Notes: generated by a model not told the origin, from the letters alone. DNA of 64,000 bases from an uncultured Alphaproteobacteria bacterium (GCA_902575965.1 CACGTM010000002.1:62001-126000), one strand, 5' to 3'; counted from the first letter of the stretch, positions 11,519-21,766 are shown. Numbers and translations: made by a program.

Positions 11519-12511
11519 TTAATCTAATTCTTTTCTAATGGGCCGCTCTACAATATCTTTAATTGCCAAGTCAATTGGCTTTAATTGATTTATAACTTTA
11601 TCAACTTCAAAGCATATAGGCATTTCAATATTTAATGATGATGCGAGTGATACCAAAGCGGAGGATGTGAAAACGCCCTCAGCCACTGAAACTCTTTTAG
11701 ACAATATGTCACTATGAGGAATACCTTTACCTATGGCTACGCCAAGCGAATAATTTCGTGATTGCGATGAAGTTGCTGTTAATAATAAATCACCTAGTCC
11801 AGATAACCCATTCAATGTTTTATATTCTCCCCCAAGAGCAACTGCTAAACGTATAACTTCGGCAAGCCCTCTTGTTATTAATGAAGCCCTTGCATTATCT
11901 CCCATATTACGCCCCTCCAGCATCCCACATGCGATGGCAAGAACATTCTTAACAGCACCCCCAATAGCGACGCCAATTAAATCTGATGATAAATATGGTC
12001 GAAAATAATTAGTAGCAATTGCTTTAGAAACTATATGACCTTGCTCTAGGTCTTCGCATGCTAATGTTACTGCTGTAGGGAGGCCTTCTGCAACTTCAGA
12101 AGCAAAAGTTGGACCAGACATTATCATCACAGAAGACTGAGGTATACATTCAGAGAGTATGTTGTTCATTAATGCATTAGTACCTTGTTCTATACCTTTT
12201 GAGCAAATTATCACAGGAATATTTGGTAATAGATATTGCTTTAACTTTTTGCATGTCTTTCTAAAATGCTGAGCTGGTACTACAATAAATATCATATCGG
12301 CCGGTAGCAATTCTGATAATTCGTTTGTTGCCGTAATTCTTGTATCTAATTTTATGTTAGGTAAAAAAATATGGTTTTTAGATTCATTATTGATGCTATC
12401 TACAACTTCCCGCTCTCTAGCCCATATGACAACATTATTTCCACCCCTAATAGCTTGCATTGCTAAAGATGTGCCCCACGCACCCGCACCAACTATCCCT
12501 ACTTTATGCAT
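11519..12511 (-). CDS. gpsA: NAD(P)-dependent glycerol-3-phosphate dehydrogenase
   Basis: VGIVGAGAWGTSLAMQA, SGPTFASEVAEGLPTAVT, GGAVKNVLAIACG, TLNGLSGLGDLLLT. Confidence 0.95.
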   Translation of the reverse strand: MHKVGIVGAGAWGTSLAMQAIRGGNNVVIWAREREVVDSINNESKNHIFLPNIKLDTRITATNELSELLPADMIFIVVPAQHFRKTCKKLKQYLLPNIPVIICSKGIEQGTNALMNNILSECIPQSSVMIMSGPTFASEVAEGLPTAVTLACEDLEQGHIVSKAIATNYFRPYLSSDLIGVAIGGAVKNVLAIACGMLEGRNMGDNARASLITRGLAEVIRLAVALGGEYKTLNGLSGLGDLLLTATSSQSRNYSLGVAIGKGIPHSDILSKRVSVAEGVFTSSALVSLASSLNIEMPICFEVDKVINQLKPIDLAIKDIVERPIRKELD

Positions 12512-12648
12512 AAAACCTCTGTATTCAGTAATTCTTAATAATATTTAATAATGTAAAATTTTATATAAACAATATAATTTCATTAGTTATAATGTTCGTA
12601 AACATAAAAATTATAGAATTAACTTTGTAATCAAGGAGTGTATTTTAA

Positions 12649-13623
12649 ATGTCAATTATAATCACCGGATCAGCGGGTTTTATCGGCTTTCATACTGCAA
12701 AAAGGCTAATAAAGTCTGGTGAACAAGTGATTGGACTAGACAACTTTAGTAATTACTATGATACAGCACTCAAAGAAGCCAGATGGAAGATGCTTGAGGA
12801 AAGCTCTAATTTTACTGGCATTAGGTCTGATATCTCTAACTTGAATAGCATCAAAGATATTTTTTCAAAGTATAAACCAAGTATTGTGATTCACATGGCT
12901 GCACAAGCAGGAGTAAGAAAAGGTTATAAAAACCCACAAATGTATACATCAAGTAACTTGGTGGGAATGCTCAATATTCTAGACTGCTGCAGAGCAGCAA
13001 ATGCTGATCAACTTATTTTTACCTCTTCTAGTGCAGTATATGGAATTAGTGAGAAGCTTCCATTTTCAGAAAAAGATGGAACAAGCATGCCACTATCCAT
13101 TTATGCTGCAACAAAACAATCCAATGAAGCAATGGCATATTCATTTTCAAATCTATATTCAATTCCTATTACAACACTAAGATTATTCACGGTTTATGGG
13201 CCCTGGGGTAGGCCCGATATGGCAATATACAATTTCATATCGTCAATACTGAATGAAAAAGAAATTTTATTATATGATGAAGGTAAAATGAAAAGAGATT
13301 TTACCTTTATAGATGATACCATTGAAGGAATAATTAAATCTATGAATGCTAATACACAGACACAAAGTCTATCACCCCCTTACAATGTATTTAATATTGG
13401 AGCAGGTAGGCCAATTAGAATTATAGATTTGATAGAAATTATTGAAAAAGAGCTAAATAAAAAAGCGAAGCTGAAGTTTGAGAAATCACATTTTGGTGAA
13501 ATGAAATCCACATGGAGTGATATAACAAAAATAAGGAACCAAACATCCTATATTCCTAAGACTTCACTAGAAGATGGTATTAAAATATTCGTGAAATGGT
13601 TTAAAGAATATTACCAGGTATAA
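12649..13623 (+). CDS. NAD-dependent SDR epimerase, likely UDP-glucuronate 4-epimerase
   Basis: ITGSAGFIGFHTAKRL, AAQAGVRKGYKNPQMY, SIYAATKQSNE, TLRLFTVYGPWGRPDMA. Confidence 0.85.
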   Translation: MSIIITGSAGFIGFHTAKRLIKSGEQVIGLDNFSNYYDTALKEARWKMLEESSNFTGIRSDISNLNSIKDIFSKYKPSIVIHMAAQAGVRKGYKNPQMYTSSNLVGMLNILDCCRAANADQLIFTSSSAVYGISEKLPFSEKDGTSMPLSIYAATKQSNEAMAYSFSNLYSIPITTLRLFTVYGPWGRPDMAIYNFISSILNEKEILLYDEGKMKRDFTFIDDTIEGIIKSMNANTQTQSLSPPYNVFNIGAGRPIRIIDLIEIIEKELNKKAKLKFEKSHFGEMKSTWSDITKIRNQTSYIPKTSLEDGIKIFVKWFKEYYQV

Positions 13624-13627
13624 AAAT

Positions 13628-14665
13628 TTATATTTGTTTATTATTTTTTATTTTGTCTAACGGCCACCTTGGCTTAGGCTTGAATGACAGAGGGTCACTC
13701 AATCCAAGTCTATACCTTTCCAACCCAGCCCAAGCGACCATAATCCCGTTATCAGTACATAACTCAACTGGCGGTACATAAAAATCCATTTTCTTTGATA
13801 AAATAATTTTATTAAGACTAGATCTTAATAATTCATTAGAAGCAACTCCGCCCGATAAAACTAAAGACTTGATCGACTGTGATTCGTTAGAGACCAGAAA
13901 ATTTTTGGTTCTTTCTATCAGGTGGTTGATTATAGCCTCTTGAGTTGAAGCTGCTAAATCTTTTAAATCTTGCTCAGATGCACCTTTTTCCTGAATATAA
14001 TTAATCGTGTTTTTTACTTCTGTTTTCAGACCAGAAAATGAAAAATCACATCCTCCCCTTTTTTTTAGTGGCTTAGGAAAAGAAAACCTTTGAGAATCTC
14101 CAAGTTTCGCAAATTCCTGAATAGAGGGCCCACCAGGCATTTCCAAATTCAACATTTGAGCAACTTTATCAAAACATTCCCCTGCCGCGTCATCAAGTGA
14201 ATTACCTATACACTTGTACTTGCCAACCCCTTCGACAATAAGTAATTGGCAATGTCCACCAGAAACTAAGAGCAACAAGAAAGGGAATTCTATGGTGTTT
14301 GTAAATCTGACTGTTAATGCGTGGGCTTCTAGATGATTAACCGCTATAAAAGGCTTACTAAACATTGAGGCAAGCGTTTTAGCTGTCATTACCCCCACAA
14401 TCAAGCCTCCAATAAGGCCCGGGCCTGCAGTTGCGGCAAATACATCAATCTGCTTCAAATCAACATTTGCTTCATCTAATGACTGTAATATAAGTCTATC
14501 GATATGCTCTAAATGTGCCCTTGCTGCAATTTCAGGAACTATACCACCATAGGGTTGGTGTGCTTCAAACTGGGAGATCAGTTTATGTGATAAAACATTT
14601 CTATTGTCATCTACAATAGCAACAGCTGACTCATCACAACTAGTTTCTATCCCTAATGCTAACAT
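13628..14665 (-). CDS. tsaD: tRNA N6-threonylcarbamoyladenosine transferase subunit TsaD
   Basis: GIETSCDESAVAIV, NHLEAHAL, LVSGGHCQL, SGGVASNELLR. Confidence 0.96.
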   Translation of the reverse strand: MLALGIETSCDESAVAIVDDNRNVLSHKLISQFEAHQPYGGIVPEIAARAHLEHIDRLILQSLDEANVDLKQIDVFAATAGPGLIGGLIVGVMTAKTLASMFSKPFIAVNHLEAHALTVRFTNTIEFPFLLLLVSGGHCQLLIVEGVGKYKCIGNSLDDAAGECFDKVAQMLNLEMPGGPSIQEFAKLGDSQRFSFPKPLKKRGGCDFSFSGLKTEVKNTINYIQEKGASEQDLKDLAASTQEAIINHLIERTKNFLVSNESQSIKSLVLSGGVASNELLRSSLNKIILSKKMDFYVPPVELCTDNGIMVAWAGLERYRLGLSDPLSFKPKPRWPLDKIKNNKQI

Positions 14666-14763
14666 TATTTATCCTTTAGTGTTAAAACTGAGACTAGTTT
14701 TTATTATTCTATATAAATAAATTAATTATGGAATACTTGAATATATAAGTTAAAATAACACCC

Positions 14764-15768
14764 ATGTTAAAGCAAAAAAAATTTCTAATAATTATATTAA
14801 TGCCAATTCTTTTAGTAATTATTTGGTTTACAAACCCTCTCTCATTAAAAGATCGCTCCATTAAATTAATACAAGAATTAAATATCATTTCAGCTGTAAA
14901 TAATACATTGATAGAAGAGGATAAAAGTACATTTGATGACAAACCATCAAAGATCAAATCCCACAATTCCGTAATTAAGGAAGAATCAACTGAAAAAAAG
15001 GGAGGTAATTACCAAAATAAAAATACTTATATCGAAAAACTTGAACCCCAAAAAAAAGATTTTTCAATACATGTGGAAAAAAAGGGAAACAATAATATAG
15101 CTCAAGACGTCTCCTCCGTTTCAGACGTAAAGTCAAATAATAAAATCTATGACGTTGAGTCGCCATCTCTTAAGGGAGAACGGTTCATAGAAAAAGACAC
15201 TTTAACTCAAAGTAATATGATAAAAGTGATTCAAGAAAAGAGCTTATATATCTCTATTTTATTATGCATTGTTGAAATAGAAAAATCTTTGGTGCTTGGT
15301 CATCCATATGTTGGTCAAATAGATTTATTACGGGAACTTCTAAAAGAATCAGATGGTCTTAACATTAATTTAGCTCCACTAATAAAAGGTGCAAAAAATG
15401 GGATGCCCTCAAGAATTAATCTATATAATGAATTTCAGTTAATAAGATTAAAAACTTTATCTCTTCCAACTGAAGAGGTAAAAAATATGAATTTTCTTGA
15501 TCGAGCCTATAGTAAAATATCATCTTTAATATTAGTAACAAAGAATCCTGACAATAAGGAAAATAAATTAAGAGCTATATTAAATGAAATAGAAGAAGCA
15601 GTTACCGCCTTTAATATTAATAATATCCTTAATCAATACAACAAACTCAGCAATATCAATAAAGAAATTATGAATGACTGGATAGAAAAGATAAAAATGT
15701 TACAGGACGCACAATTAATATTATTAGATATGAAAAAGAGCACTATTAAAAATTTAGCTGCTAATTAG
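14764..15768 (+). CDS. Mic60/mitofilin-like (COG4223) inner-membrane protein
   Basis: N-terminal TM segment, charged low-complexity linker, C-terminal region resembling COG4223 (LGHPYVGQIDLLRELL...LAPLIKGAKNGMPSRINLYNEF...ISSLILVTKNP...LRAILNEIEEAV); divergent from tsaD. Confidence 0.65.
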   Translation: MLKQKKFLIIILMPILLVIIWFTNPLSLKDRSIKLIQELNIISAVNNTLIEEDKSTFDDKPSKIKSHNSVIKEESTEKKGGNYQNKNTYIEKLEPQKKDFSIHVEKKGNNNIAQDVSSVSDVKSNNKIYDVESPSLKGERFIEKDTLTQSNMIKVIQEKSLYISILLCIVEIEKSLVLGHPYVGQIDLLRELLKESDGLNINLAPLIKGAKNGMPSRINLYNEFQLIRLKTLSLPTEEVKNMNFLDRAYSKISSLILVTKNPDNKENKLRAILNEIEEAVTAFNINNILNQYNKLSNINKEIMNDWIEKIKMLQDAQLILLDMKKSTIKNLAAN

Positions 15769-15781
15769 GACAATACTTTCA

Positions 15782-16192
15782 ATGATAAAAAAAACTCTTC
15801 TTATTATTTTAATGGCAATTATTACAACAATACTATTCATCTTATTCACAGATATAAATAATAATTTAATTTTAAACTGGGGCGATTGGGAGGTATTAAC
15901 ATCCTTAACTGCTTTAGTATTAATATTCCTGACTTATACACTTTTATTAGTTCTTCTTATATATTTATACTCATCCCTAATCAGGGTTAAAGAAAAGCGT
16001 ATATTATCAAAAAAAATAAAAAATTTGAGTAATAGTATTGATATTTTAAATGATTTATCATTCGATATTTCAAAAAATCAATTAGATAAATCAGATGAAA
16101 AAATTAGGAAATTAAGAACTCACCTTGGAAACAGAGAAATTGTAAGTCTGATAGAAGAGATTGTAGATTACCGAAAGTCTGAAGCGGAATGA
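15782..16192 (+). CDS. HemY N-terminal-domain-like membrane protein, truncated relative to full-length HemY (no TPR region)
   Basis: Two TM helices; ILNWGDWEVLTSLTALVLIFLTYTLLLVLLIYLY resembles the HemY_N signature; directly follows the Mic60-like gene. Confidence 0.6.
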   Translation: MIKKTLLIILMAIITTILFILFTDINNNLILNWGDWEVLTSLTALVLIFLTYTLLLVLLIYLYSSLIRVKEKRILSKKIKNLSNSIDILNDLSFDISKNQLDKSDEKIRKLRTHLGNREIVSLIEEIVDYRKSEAE

Positions 16193-16782
16193 TTATCTCT
16201 TAGTTTTTCTGCACAAAGAATATCCTCTTCACACATCATTGGTTTTTTGAGATCTTTATTGCTAAGCAAACCATAATTGTCTCTAGCATTAAATAGTTGA
16301 TAGTGCCACCACTCGTTTTTATAAAAATCCCATCCCGCTAAAGTCATAATACCTAAAAGCAATAACCTGTTACTTTGCGCTAGGCTGCTTATTTCATAGC
16401 TCCCATGATGAGACTTTTGGGTAAAAGAGTCAAAGTCCGTACCCATATCCACTTCATTTCCATCTTTACCAATCAACGTTAAGTCAATTGCTACTCCGCG
16501 TGAATGTGGAGACCCCTTCCTCGGGTCAGTTAAAAAATCCGGATTGGGATCTTCCTCCCACAATAACCATTGGGCTTCTGAAGGCCTGAATGCATCAAAT
16601 ATTTTTATTTTATAACCAAGCTTATTCGCAATATTTTTTGCTTTATCAAATTTTTCTTTTGCATCAATGTGAAGAAAACATAAACCTTTTGAATAAATTT
16701 TTTTTCCAGTAAAGTTTCTCTTCGAGGCATAGACGATATCTAACTCGACACCGGACTCTTCAGATGTTATTTCTACAAGCAT
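16168..16782 (-). CDS. ddpX: D-alanyl-D-alanine dipeptidase (VanX/DdpX family)
   Basis: DAFRPSEAQWLLWE, SPHSRGVAIDLTL (SxHxxGxAxD) and EWWHYQL zinc/catalytic motifs. Confidence 0.87.
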   Translation of the reverse strand: MLVEITSEESGVELDIVYASKRNFTGKKIYSKGLCFLHIDAKEKFDKAKNIANKLGYKIKIFDAFRPSEAQWLLWEEDPNPDFLTDPRKGSPHSRGVAIDLTLIGKDGNEVDMGTDFDSFTQKSHHGSYEISSLAQSNRLLLLGIMTLAGWDFYKNEWWHYQLFNARDNYGLLSNKDLKKPMMCEEDILCAEKLRDNHSASDFR

Positions 16783-16866
16783 ACTATTTAAATCTTTCTT
16801 TTTATCCTCGCACTTAGGACGACTAGTATTTTACAAATCCAAATTAATTAAATTAAGAAAACTTAT

Positions 16867-17526
16867 ATGATTACCCTTAGCTTTGATACATCAATGTCAG
16901 CTTGTTCAGCAGCAATACATAAAGATAGTAAAAGAATTTCTGGATTTTATAAAGAAATTAAACATGGACAATCTGAGTTAATTATTCCTGCTATTCAACA
17001 AATGTTTGATAATTTGAGCATAAAATATTCTGATATAGATAAATTAGGGGTCACAGTAGGGCCTGGTTCTTTTACTGGGATAAGAGTTGCTGTTGCAACT
17101 GCTCGGGCTATAAAACTAGCTACGAATATAGAATGTATTAGCTTTACAACGACGAGCGTTATAGCAAGAGAAGCAGTAGCTGGAAGAAATGAGAAACGAA
17201 AGCCAATTGCAGCTATAGTCGATGCGAGAAGAGAAGAGATATTTTTTCAACGGTTTAATGAATCAGGCTTGCCCATAGAACAACCCTCATGCATATTACC
17301 TATTGATGCCTCTAAAAAGATTAATGAAATAGAATACTTTCTAATTGGCGATCAAGTAGAAAAAGTTATCCCACACTTAAAATATTCGCCTGAGTATAAA
17401 AGAATTATTTCACCAAGCATGGATATATTGAACGAAATGATTGTTGATCACAATTCCCCAAGGGTTGATCTAAAGCCAACATATATAAGACCGCCTGATG
17501 TAAAAATAAGAACAAGAAAACCTTAG
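16867..17526 (+). CDS. tsaB: tRNA threonylcarbamoyladenosine biosynthesis protein TsaB
   Basis: LSFDTSMSACSAAI, GVTVGPGSFTGIRVAVATARAI; upstream of rimI. Confidence 0.93.
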   Translation: MITLSFDTSMSACSAAIHKDSKRISGFYKEIKHGQSELIIPAIQQMFDNLSIKYSDIDKLGVTVGPGSFTGIRVAVATARAIKLATNIECISFTTTSVIAREAVAGRNEKRKPIAAIVDARREEIFFQRFNESGLPIEQPSCILPIDASKKINEIEYFLIGDQVEKVIPHLKYSPEYKRIISPSMDILNEMIVDHNSPRVDLKPTYIRPPDVKIRTRKP

Positions 17527-17550
17527 AAATAAGAGATTATCAAGGGGACT

Positions 17551-17997
17551 ATGGCTAATAATATCAAAATATCCACCAACAAACATGCACCTCAGGCAAT
17601 GTGTATTATTCATAAAAGATGCTTTGATAGATTTTGGAACGAGAGTTATTTTAGGTCACTTTTACATAATAACAATTATAAAATTTTTACAGCTTCAGAT
17701 AAAAATTTGGTTGGTTTTTTAGTTATTCTAGCAGTAAAAGACTTTGCTGAGATTATAACACTAGCAATTAATCCAGAAAAAAGAAGATTAGGAATTGCAT
17801 CAAAACTACTTAAAGAGGCCATTAAATGGCTTTCCCACAATCAATTCTCTCAATTAACTCTTGAAGTATCAGATGAAAATTTTCCTGCACAAGAATTGTA
17901 CAAAAGCCTTGGGTTTTCTGAGGCAGGAAGAAGGAAAGATTACTATAATTTAAATGGGAAACTAATTGATGGTTTAGTTTATTTTAGGAAAATATAA
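17551..17997 (+). CDS. rimI: GNAT N-acetyltransferase, RimI family
   Basis: EIITLAINPEKRRLGIASKLL, LEVSDENFPAQELYKSLGF; adjacent to tsaB. Confidence 0.88.
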   Translation: MANNIKISTNKHAPQAMCIIHKRCFDRFWNESYFRSLLHNNNYKIFTASDKNLVGFLVILAVKDFAEIITLAINPEKRRLGIASKLLKEAIKWLSHNQFSQLTLEVSDENFPAQELYKSLGFSEAGRRKDYYNLNGKLIDGLVYFRKI

Positions 17998-18131
17998 ATA
18001 AAACCAAAATAAAGTACTTAAAATTACTTCGGACAACTTCTAAAGTAGCCCAAATAGTGTTAAGTTTATTTAATGAAATTTTATTTGTTTTGTTCAACGT
18101 ATGATAAAAGTTAATTAAAACTAGTGGTAAA

Positions 18132-18563
18132 ATGAAAGATAAAGTATCTAAAATTGAAGAACGTTGCCTGACAATGGGAATTAAGATGACCGGACAACGT
18201 AAAATAATTGCCAAGGTCCTGTCAGACTCGACAGATCATCCAGATGTTGAGCTACTTCTTAAGAGAGCCACACGTATTGATCCTAAGATCAGCATTGCCA
18301 CAATTTATAGAACTATGCGCTTATTTGAGGAAAATGATATCGTCGAAAGACATGAATTTGGTGATGGAAGGTCTCGTTATGAAGAAACCCCAAGGTACCA
18401 CCATGATCATATTATTGATGTCAGCTCTGGAAAAGTAATTGAGTTTCAAAATGATGAAATAGAAAAACTCCAGAAACAAATCGTCGAAGAAAAAGGCTAT
18501 AACTTAGTCGATCATAAACTTGAGCTATATGTAACGCCAAAAGAAAATAAAAACTCACAATAA
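18132..18563 (+). CDS. fur: Fur/Mur family metalloregulator
   Basis: MTGQRKIIAKVLSDSTDHPDVE, ISIATIYRTMRLFEE, RYHHDHIIDVSSGKVIEF; no CxxC in the usual position. Confidence 0.88.
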   Translation: MKDKVSKIEERCLTMGIKMTGQRKIIAKVLSDSTDHPDVELLLKRATRIDPKISIATIYRTMRLFEENDIVERHEFGDGRSRYEETPRYHHDHIIDVSSGKVIEFQNDEIEKLQKQIVEEKGYNLVDHKLELYVTPKENKNSQ

Positions 18564-18583
18564 TTTTATTTAATAATAAAAAA

Positions 18584-19375
18584 ATGCAGTCATTTTTAAT
18601 TTGCAATCTCATAGCTATCAAAAGAATAATCCTCACCGCAACGATTACTTTGGCTTTAATACCTTTCATATCCATCTTAAAGCTTTTAAATGTAAGATAT
18701 GGAAAAATCAAATGCCTTTATATGCGGTCTATTTGTAAAATTATTGGCGTTAAAATAGTTGTACATGGAAAACTATCAAAATTAAGACCGCTCCTTATAG
18801 CAAGTAATCATCTATCATACATTGACATTCTCGCATATGGATCTATTGCTCCAATAGAATTTGTTTCAAAAAAAGAAGTCTCTGGATGGCCATTTATTGG
18901 TATTTTAGCAAAACTAGCTGATACAGTTTTTATTGATCGAAGTAGATCAAAGTCCCTAGAGTCAAGAAAAAAAATGGATAATAAGCTTAATGAGGGTAAT
19001 GTACTTTTATTTTTCCCTGAAGCCACATCAAATGATGGTATAAATATTTTACCTTTTAAAAGTTCACTTTTTGACGTTGTTAAAAGTAATACACCTAATA
19101 ATATTACACTTCAGCCAGCGGCAATAGCATTCACTAAAATCAATAATTTACCAATCGGTAATGGATGGAAGTCCCTCTTTGCATGGTATGGTAATATAGG
19201 GTTCATTGAACACTTATGGAAATTTTTAAAATTAGGACACGCAACAGTAGAAATTAACCTTTTAGAACCTATAATAGATGGACAAAATATGAATCGGAAA
19301 TTATTAAAAGAAATTACAGAAAAAGAAGTAAAACAAGGAATGTCTAATATTTTATCCGGAATAAAAACTAAATGA
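18584..19375 (+). CDS. plsC: 1-acyl-sn-glycerol-3-phosphate acyltransferase
   Basis: SNHLSYIDI (NHxxxxD), FFPEATSNDG acyltransferase motifs. Confidence 0.87.
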   Translation: MQSFLICNLIAIKRIILTATITLALIPFISILKLLNVRYGKIKCLYMRSICKIIGVKIVVHGKLSKLRPLLIASNHLSYIDILAYGSIAPIEFVSKKEVSGWPFIGILAKLADTVFIDRSRSKSLESRKKMDNKLNEGNVLLFFPEATSNDGINILPFKSSLFDVVKSNTPNNITLQPAAIAFTKINNLPIGNGWKSLFAWYGNIGFIEHLWKFLKLGHATVEINLLEPIIDGQNMNRKLLKEITEKEVKQGMSNILSGIKTK

Positions 19376-19441
19376 AATAACTAAACCTGCCAAAAAAAAC
19401 CTTGGATAAAAGACCTCAGTGGTCTAGATTATATAAAAAAG

Positions 19442-20776
19442 ATGCTTAATAGAAAAAAAATTCATATAAAAACTTATGGCTGTCAAATGAATGTTTATGA
19501 CTCGGCAACGATGGAGTCTTTGATGGAGCCATTAGGGTATGATTCTACGAACAACTCTGAAGTTGCAGACCTAATCATACTTAATACTTGTCACATAAGA
19601 GAAAAAGCATCAGAAAAAGTTTTTTCTGAACTTGGAAGAATAAAGAAAATAAAATCTGAGAGAGCAAAAAATGGTCAAAGAACACTAATTGCTGTTAGTG
19701 GATGTGTCGCGCAAGCTGAAGGTGATTCTATTTTAAAACGGGCGCCATACGTTGATATTATTTTTGGTCCTCAAACGACTCACCTGCTTCCAGAGTTAGT
19801 TACAAAAGTAAATAGGCTCTCTACATCACAAATTGAGACAAGCTTTCCTGTAAATTCAAAGTTTGATCATTTACCAATGCCTAGATCAGAAGGACCGTCT
19901 GCATTTCTGTCGATACAAGAAGGTTGCGATAAATTTTGTACATTCTGTGTTGTTCCATATACAAGAGGCGAAGAATACTCTCGTCCAGCGATGAATATCT
20001 TGGATGAAGCCAAATTTCTGTCAGAAAGAGGCGTTAAAGAAATCACTCTTTTGGGACAGAATGTAAATGCTTATCATGGTGAGGCACCATTGGATCATAA
20101 GATATGGGGACTTGGCCGGCTTATAAAAGAAATTGCAGAGATTGATGGAATCAGTAGAATTAGGTACACAACATCCCACCCTAGAGACCTTTCAGATGAG
20201 ATTATAGATACACATAAATCTGTCGACAAATTAATGCCTCAGCTTCATCTACCGGTTCAATCAGGCTCGGACAGAATCCTTAAGGCCATGAATCGCAAAC
20301 ATACATCCTCAGAATATCTTCACCTAATAGATAAATTGCGTAAAGCAAGATCAGATATTGCCATATCCTCTGATTTCATTGTTGGTTTCCCCGGTGAAAC
20401 TGAACAGGATTTTAAAGAAACACTTCAACTTGTAAGAGATGTTAATTTCTCACACTCTTTTTCCTTTAAGTTTAGTATAAGGCCTGGTACTCCAGCCTCA
20501 TATTACAAAAAACACGTTCCAAATGAGACAAAATCAGAGAGGCTAAAAGAGCTACAAGACCTTCTTGATAAACAAAATTCTGACTTTAATAAAAAATTTA
20601 TAGGTAAAAAAATGACTATTCTTGTGAAAGGAAAGGGTAAAACCCATGGGCAAATGCTTGGGAGTAGTCCTTATCTTCAGCCTGTTAGAGTCGAAAATTC
20701 CTCACTTAAATTAGGAGAAACTCATATTGTTAATATAACGAAAGTTGAAGCAAATAGCTTGCTAGGAAAGTGCTAA
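19442..20776 (+). CDS. miaB: tRNA-2-methylthio-N6-dimethylallyladenosine synthase MiaB
   Basis: KTYGCQMNVYDS, radical SAM CDKFCTFCVVPYTRG, TRAM-like C-terminus. Confidence 0.96.
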   Translation: MLNRKKIHIKTYGCQMNVYDSATMESLMEPLGYDSTNNSEVADLIILNTCHIREKASEKVFSELGRIKKIKSERAKNGQRTLIAVSGCVAQAEGDSILKRAPYVDIIFGPQTTHLLPELVTKVNRLSTSQIETSFPVNSKFDHLPMPRSEGPSAFLSIQEGCDKFCTFCVVPYTRGEEYSRPAMNILDEAKFLSERGVKEITLLGQNVNAYHGEAPLDHKIWGLGRLIKEIAEIDGISRIRYTTSHPRDLSDEIIDTHKSVDKLMPQLHLPVQSGSDRILKAMNRKHTSSEYLHLIDKLRKARSDIAISSDFIVGFPGETEQDFKETLQLVRDVNFSHSFSFKFSIRPGTPASYYKKHVPNETKSERLKELQDLLDKQNSDFNKKFIGKKMTILVKGKGKTHGQMLGSSPYLQPVRVENSSLKLGETHIVNITKVEANSLLGKC

Positions 20777-20794
20777 AGCATAAAGAGGCAAAAA

Positions 20795-21766
20795 TTGGAA
20801 AATGGCATCACACAACTATCACAAGAATTCTCAAATAATAGCTTCTTACAAAAGCTATATGGACCCAATAATCTTCACCTTGAAAAAATAGAAAACCACC
20901 TGTGTGTTAGTTTCCATACACTTGGGAATCAAATAATAATTAGAGGGGAAGAAAAAGCAGTTATAAATGCCAAAAATACCCTAGTGAATCTCTATAATTT
21001 TATCGAGACAGGCCAATCGATCGATGTAAACGACATTGAAGACATTGCTAGGCTAACCGAAAATAATAAAGGAAGGAATTTTCTAAATAACGACTTAGTC
21101 ATTAAAACAAAAAAAAAATATATTCGGCCAAAGACTATTAGACAGGCAGCATTCTTTGATGCTTTAAATCATAAACAAATTATAGTTGCGTTAGGGCCTG
21201 CCGGAACGGGAAAAACGTACATAGCTGTTGCTAAAGCTGTCGAAGCAAAGTTATCAGGAGAAGTAGAAAAAATAATTTTATCTAGACCTGCGGTAGAGGC
21301 AGGCGAAAGTCTTGGTTATTTACCAGGAGATATGCGCGATAAAATCGACCCTTATTTAAGGCCACTATATGATTCACTTTACGACATGATGCCAAGCAAT
21401 CAAGTTGTTAATCTACTTGCCTCAGGTGATATAGAAATTGCACCCCTAGCTTTCATGAGAGGAAGGACACTTTCAAATGCTTTCATAATTTTAGATGAGG
21501 CACAAAACACCACACCAATACAGATGAAAATGTTTCTTACTCGCATGGGCAAAAATTCAAAAACTGTTCTTACTGCTGACCTCAGCCAGGTTGACCTCCC
21601 AAGGGGAATTAACTCAGGGATAAAAGACGCTTTAGAGGTTCTTAAGCCAATTAATGAGGTAGGAGAAATTACAATGTCGCATAAAGACGTTATAAGGCAT
21701 AGCCTTGTGGCCAAAATTATTTCAAATTATAGTACAAGGGATAAGAAAATTAATAAAAATGACTGA
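20795..21766 (+). CDS. PhoH family ATPase
   Basis: VALGPAGTGKTYIAVAKAVEA, SRPAVEAGESLGYLPGD, FIILDEAQNTTPIQMKMFLTRMG. Confidence 0.93.
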   Translation: MENGITQLSQEFSNNSFLQKLYGPNNLHLEKIENHLCVSFHTLGNQIIIRGEEKAVINAKNTLVNLYNFIETGQSIDVNDIEDIARLTENNKGRNFLNNDLVIKTKKKYIRPKTIRQAAFFDALNHKQIIVALGPAGTGKTYIAVAKAVEAKLSGEVEKIILSRPAVEAGESLGYLPGDMRDKIDPYLRPLYDSLYDMMPSNQVVNLLASGDIEIAPLAFMRGRTLSNAFIILDEAQNTTPIQMKMFLTRMGKNSKTVLTADLSQVDLPRGINSGIKDALEVLKPINEVGEITMSHKDVIRHSLVAKIISNYSTRDKKINKND

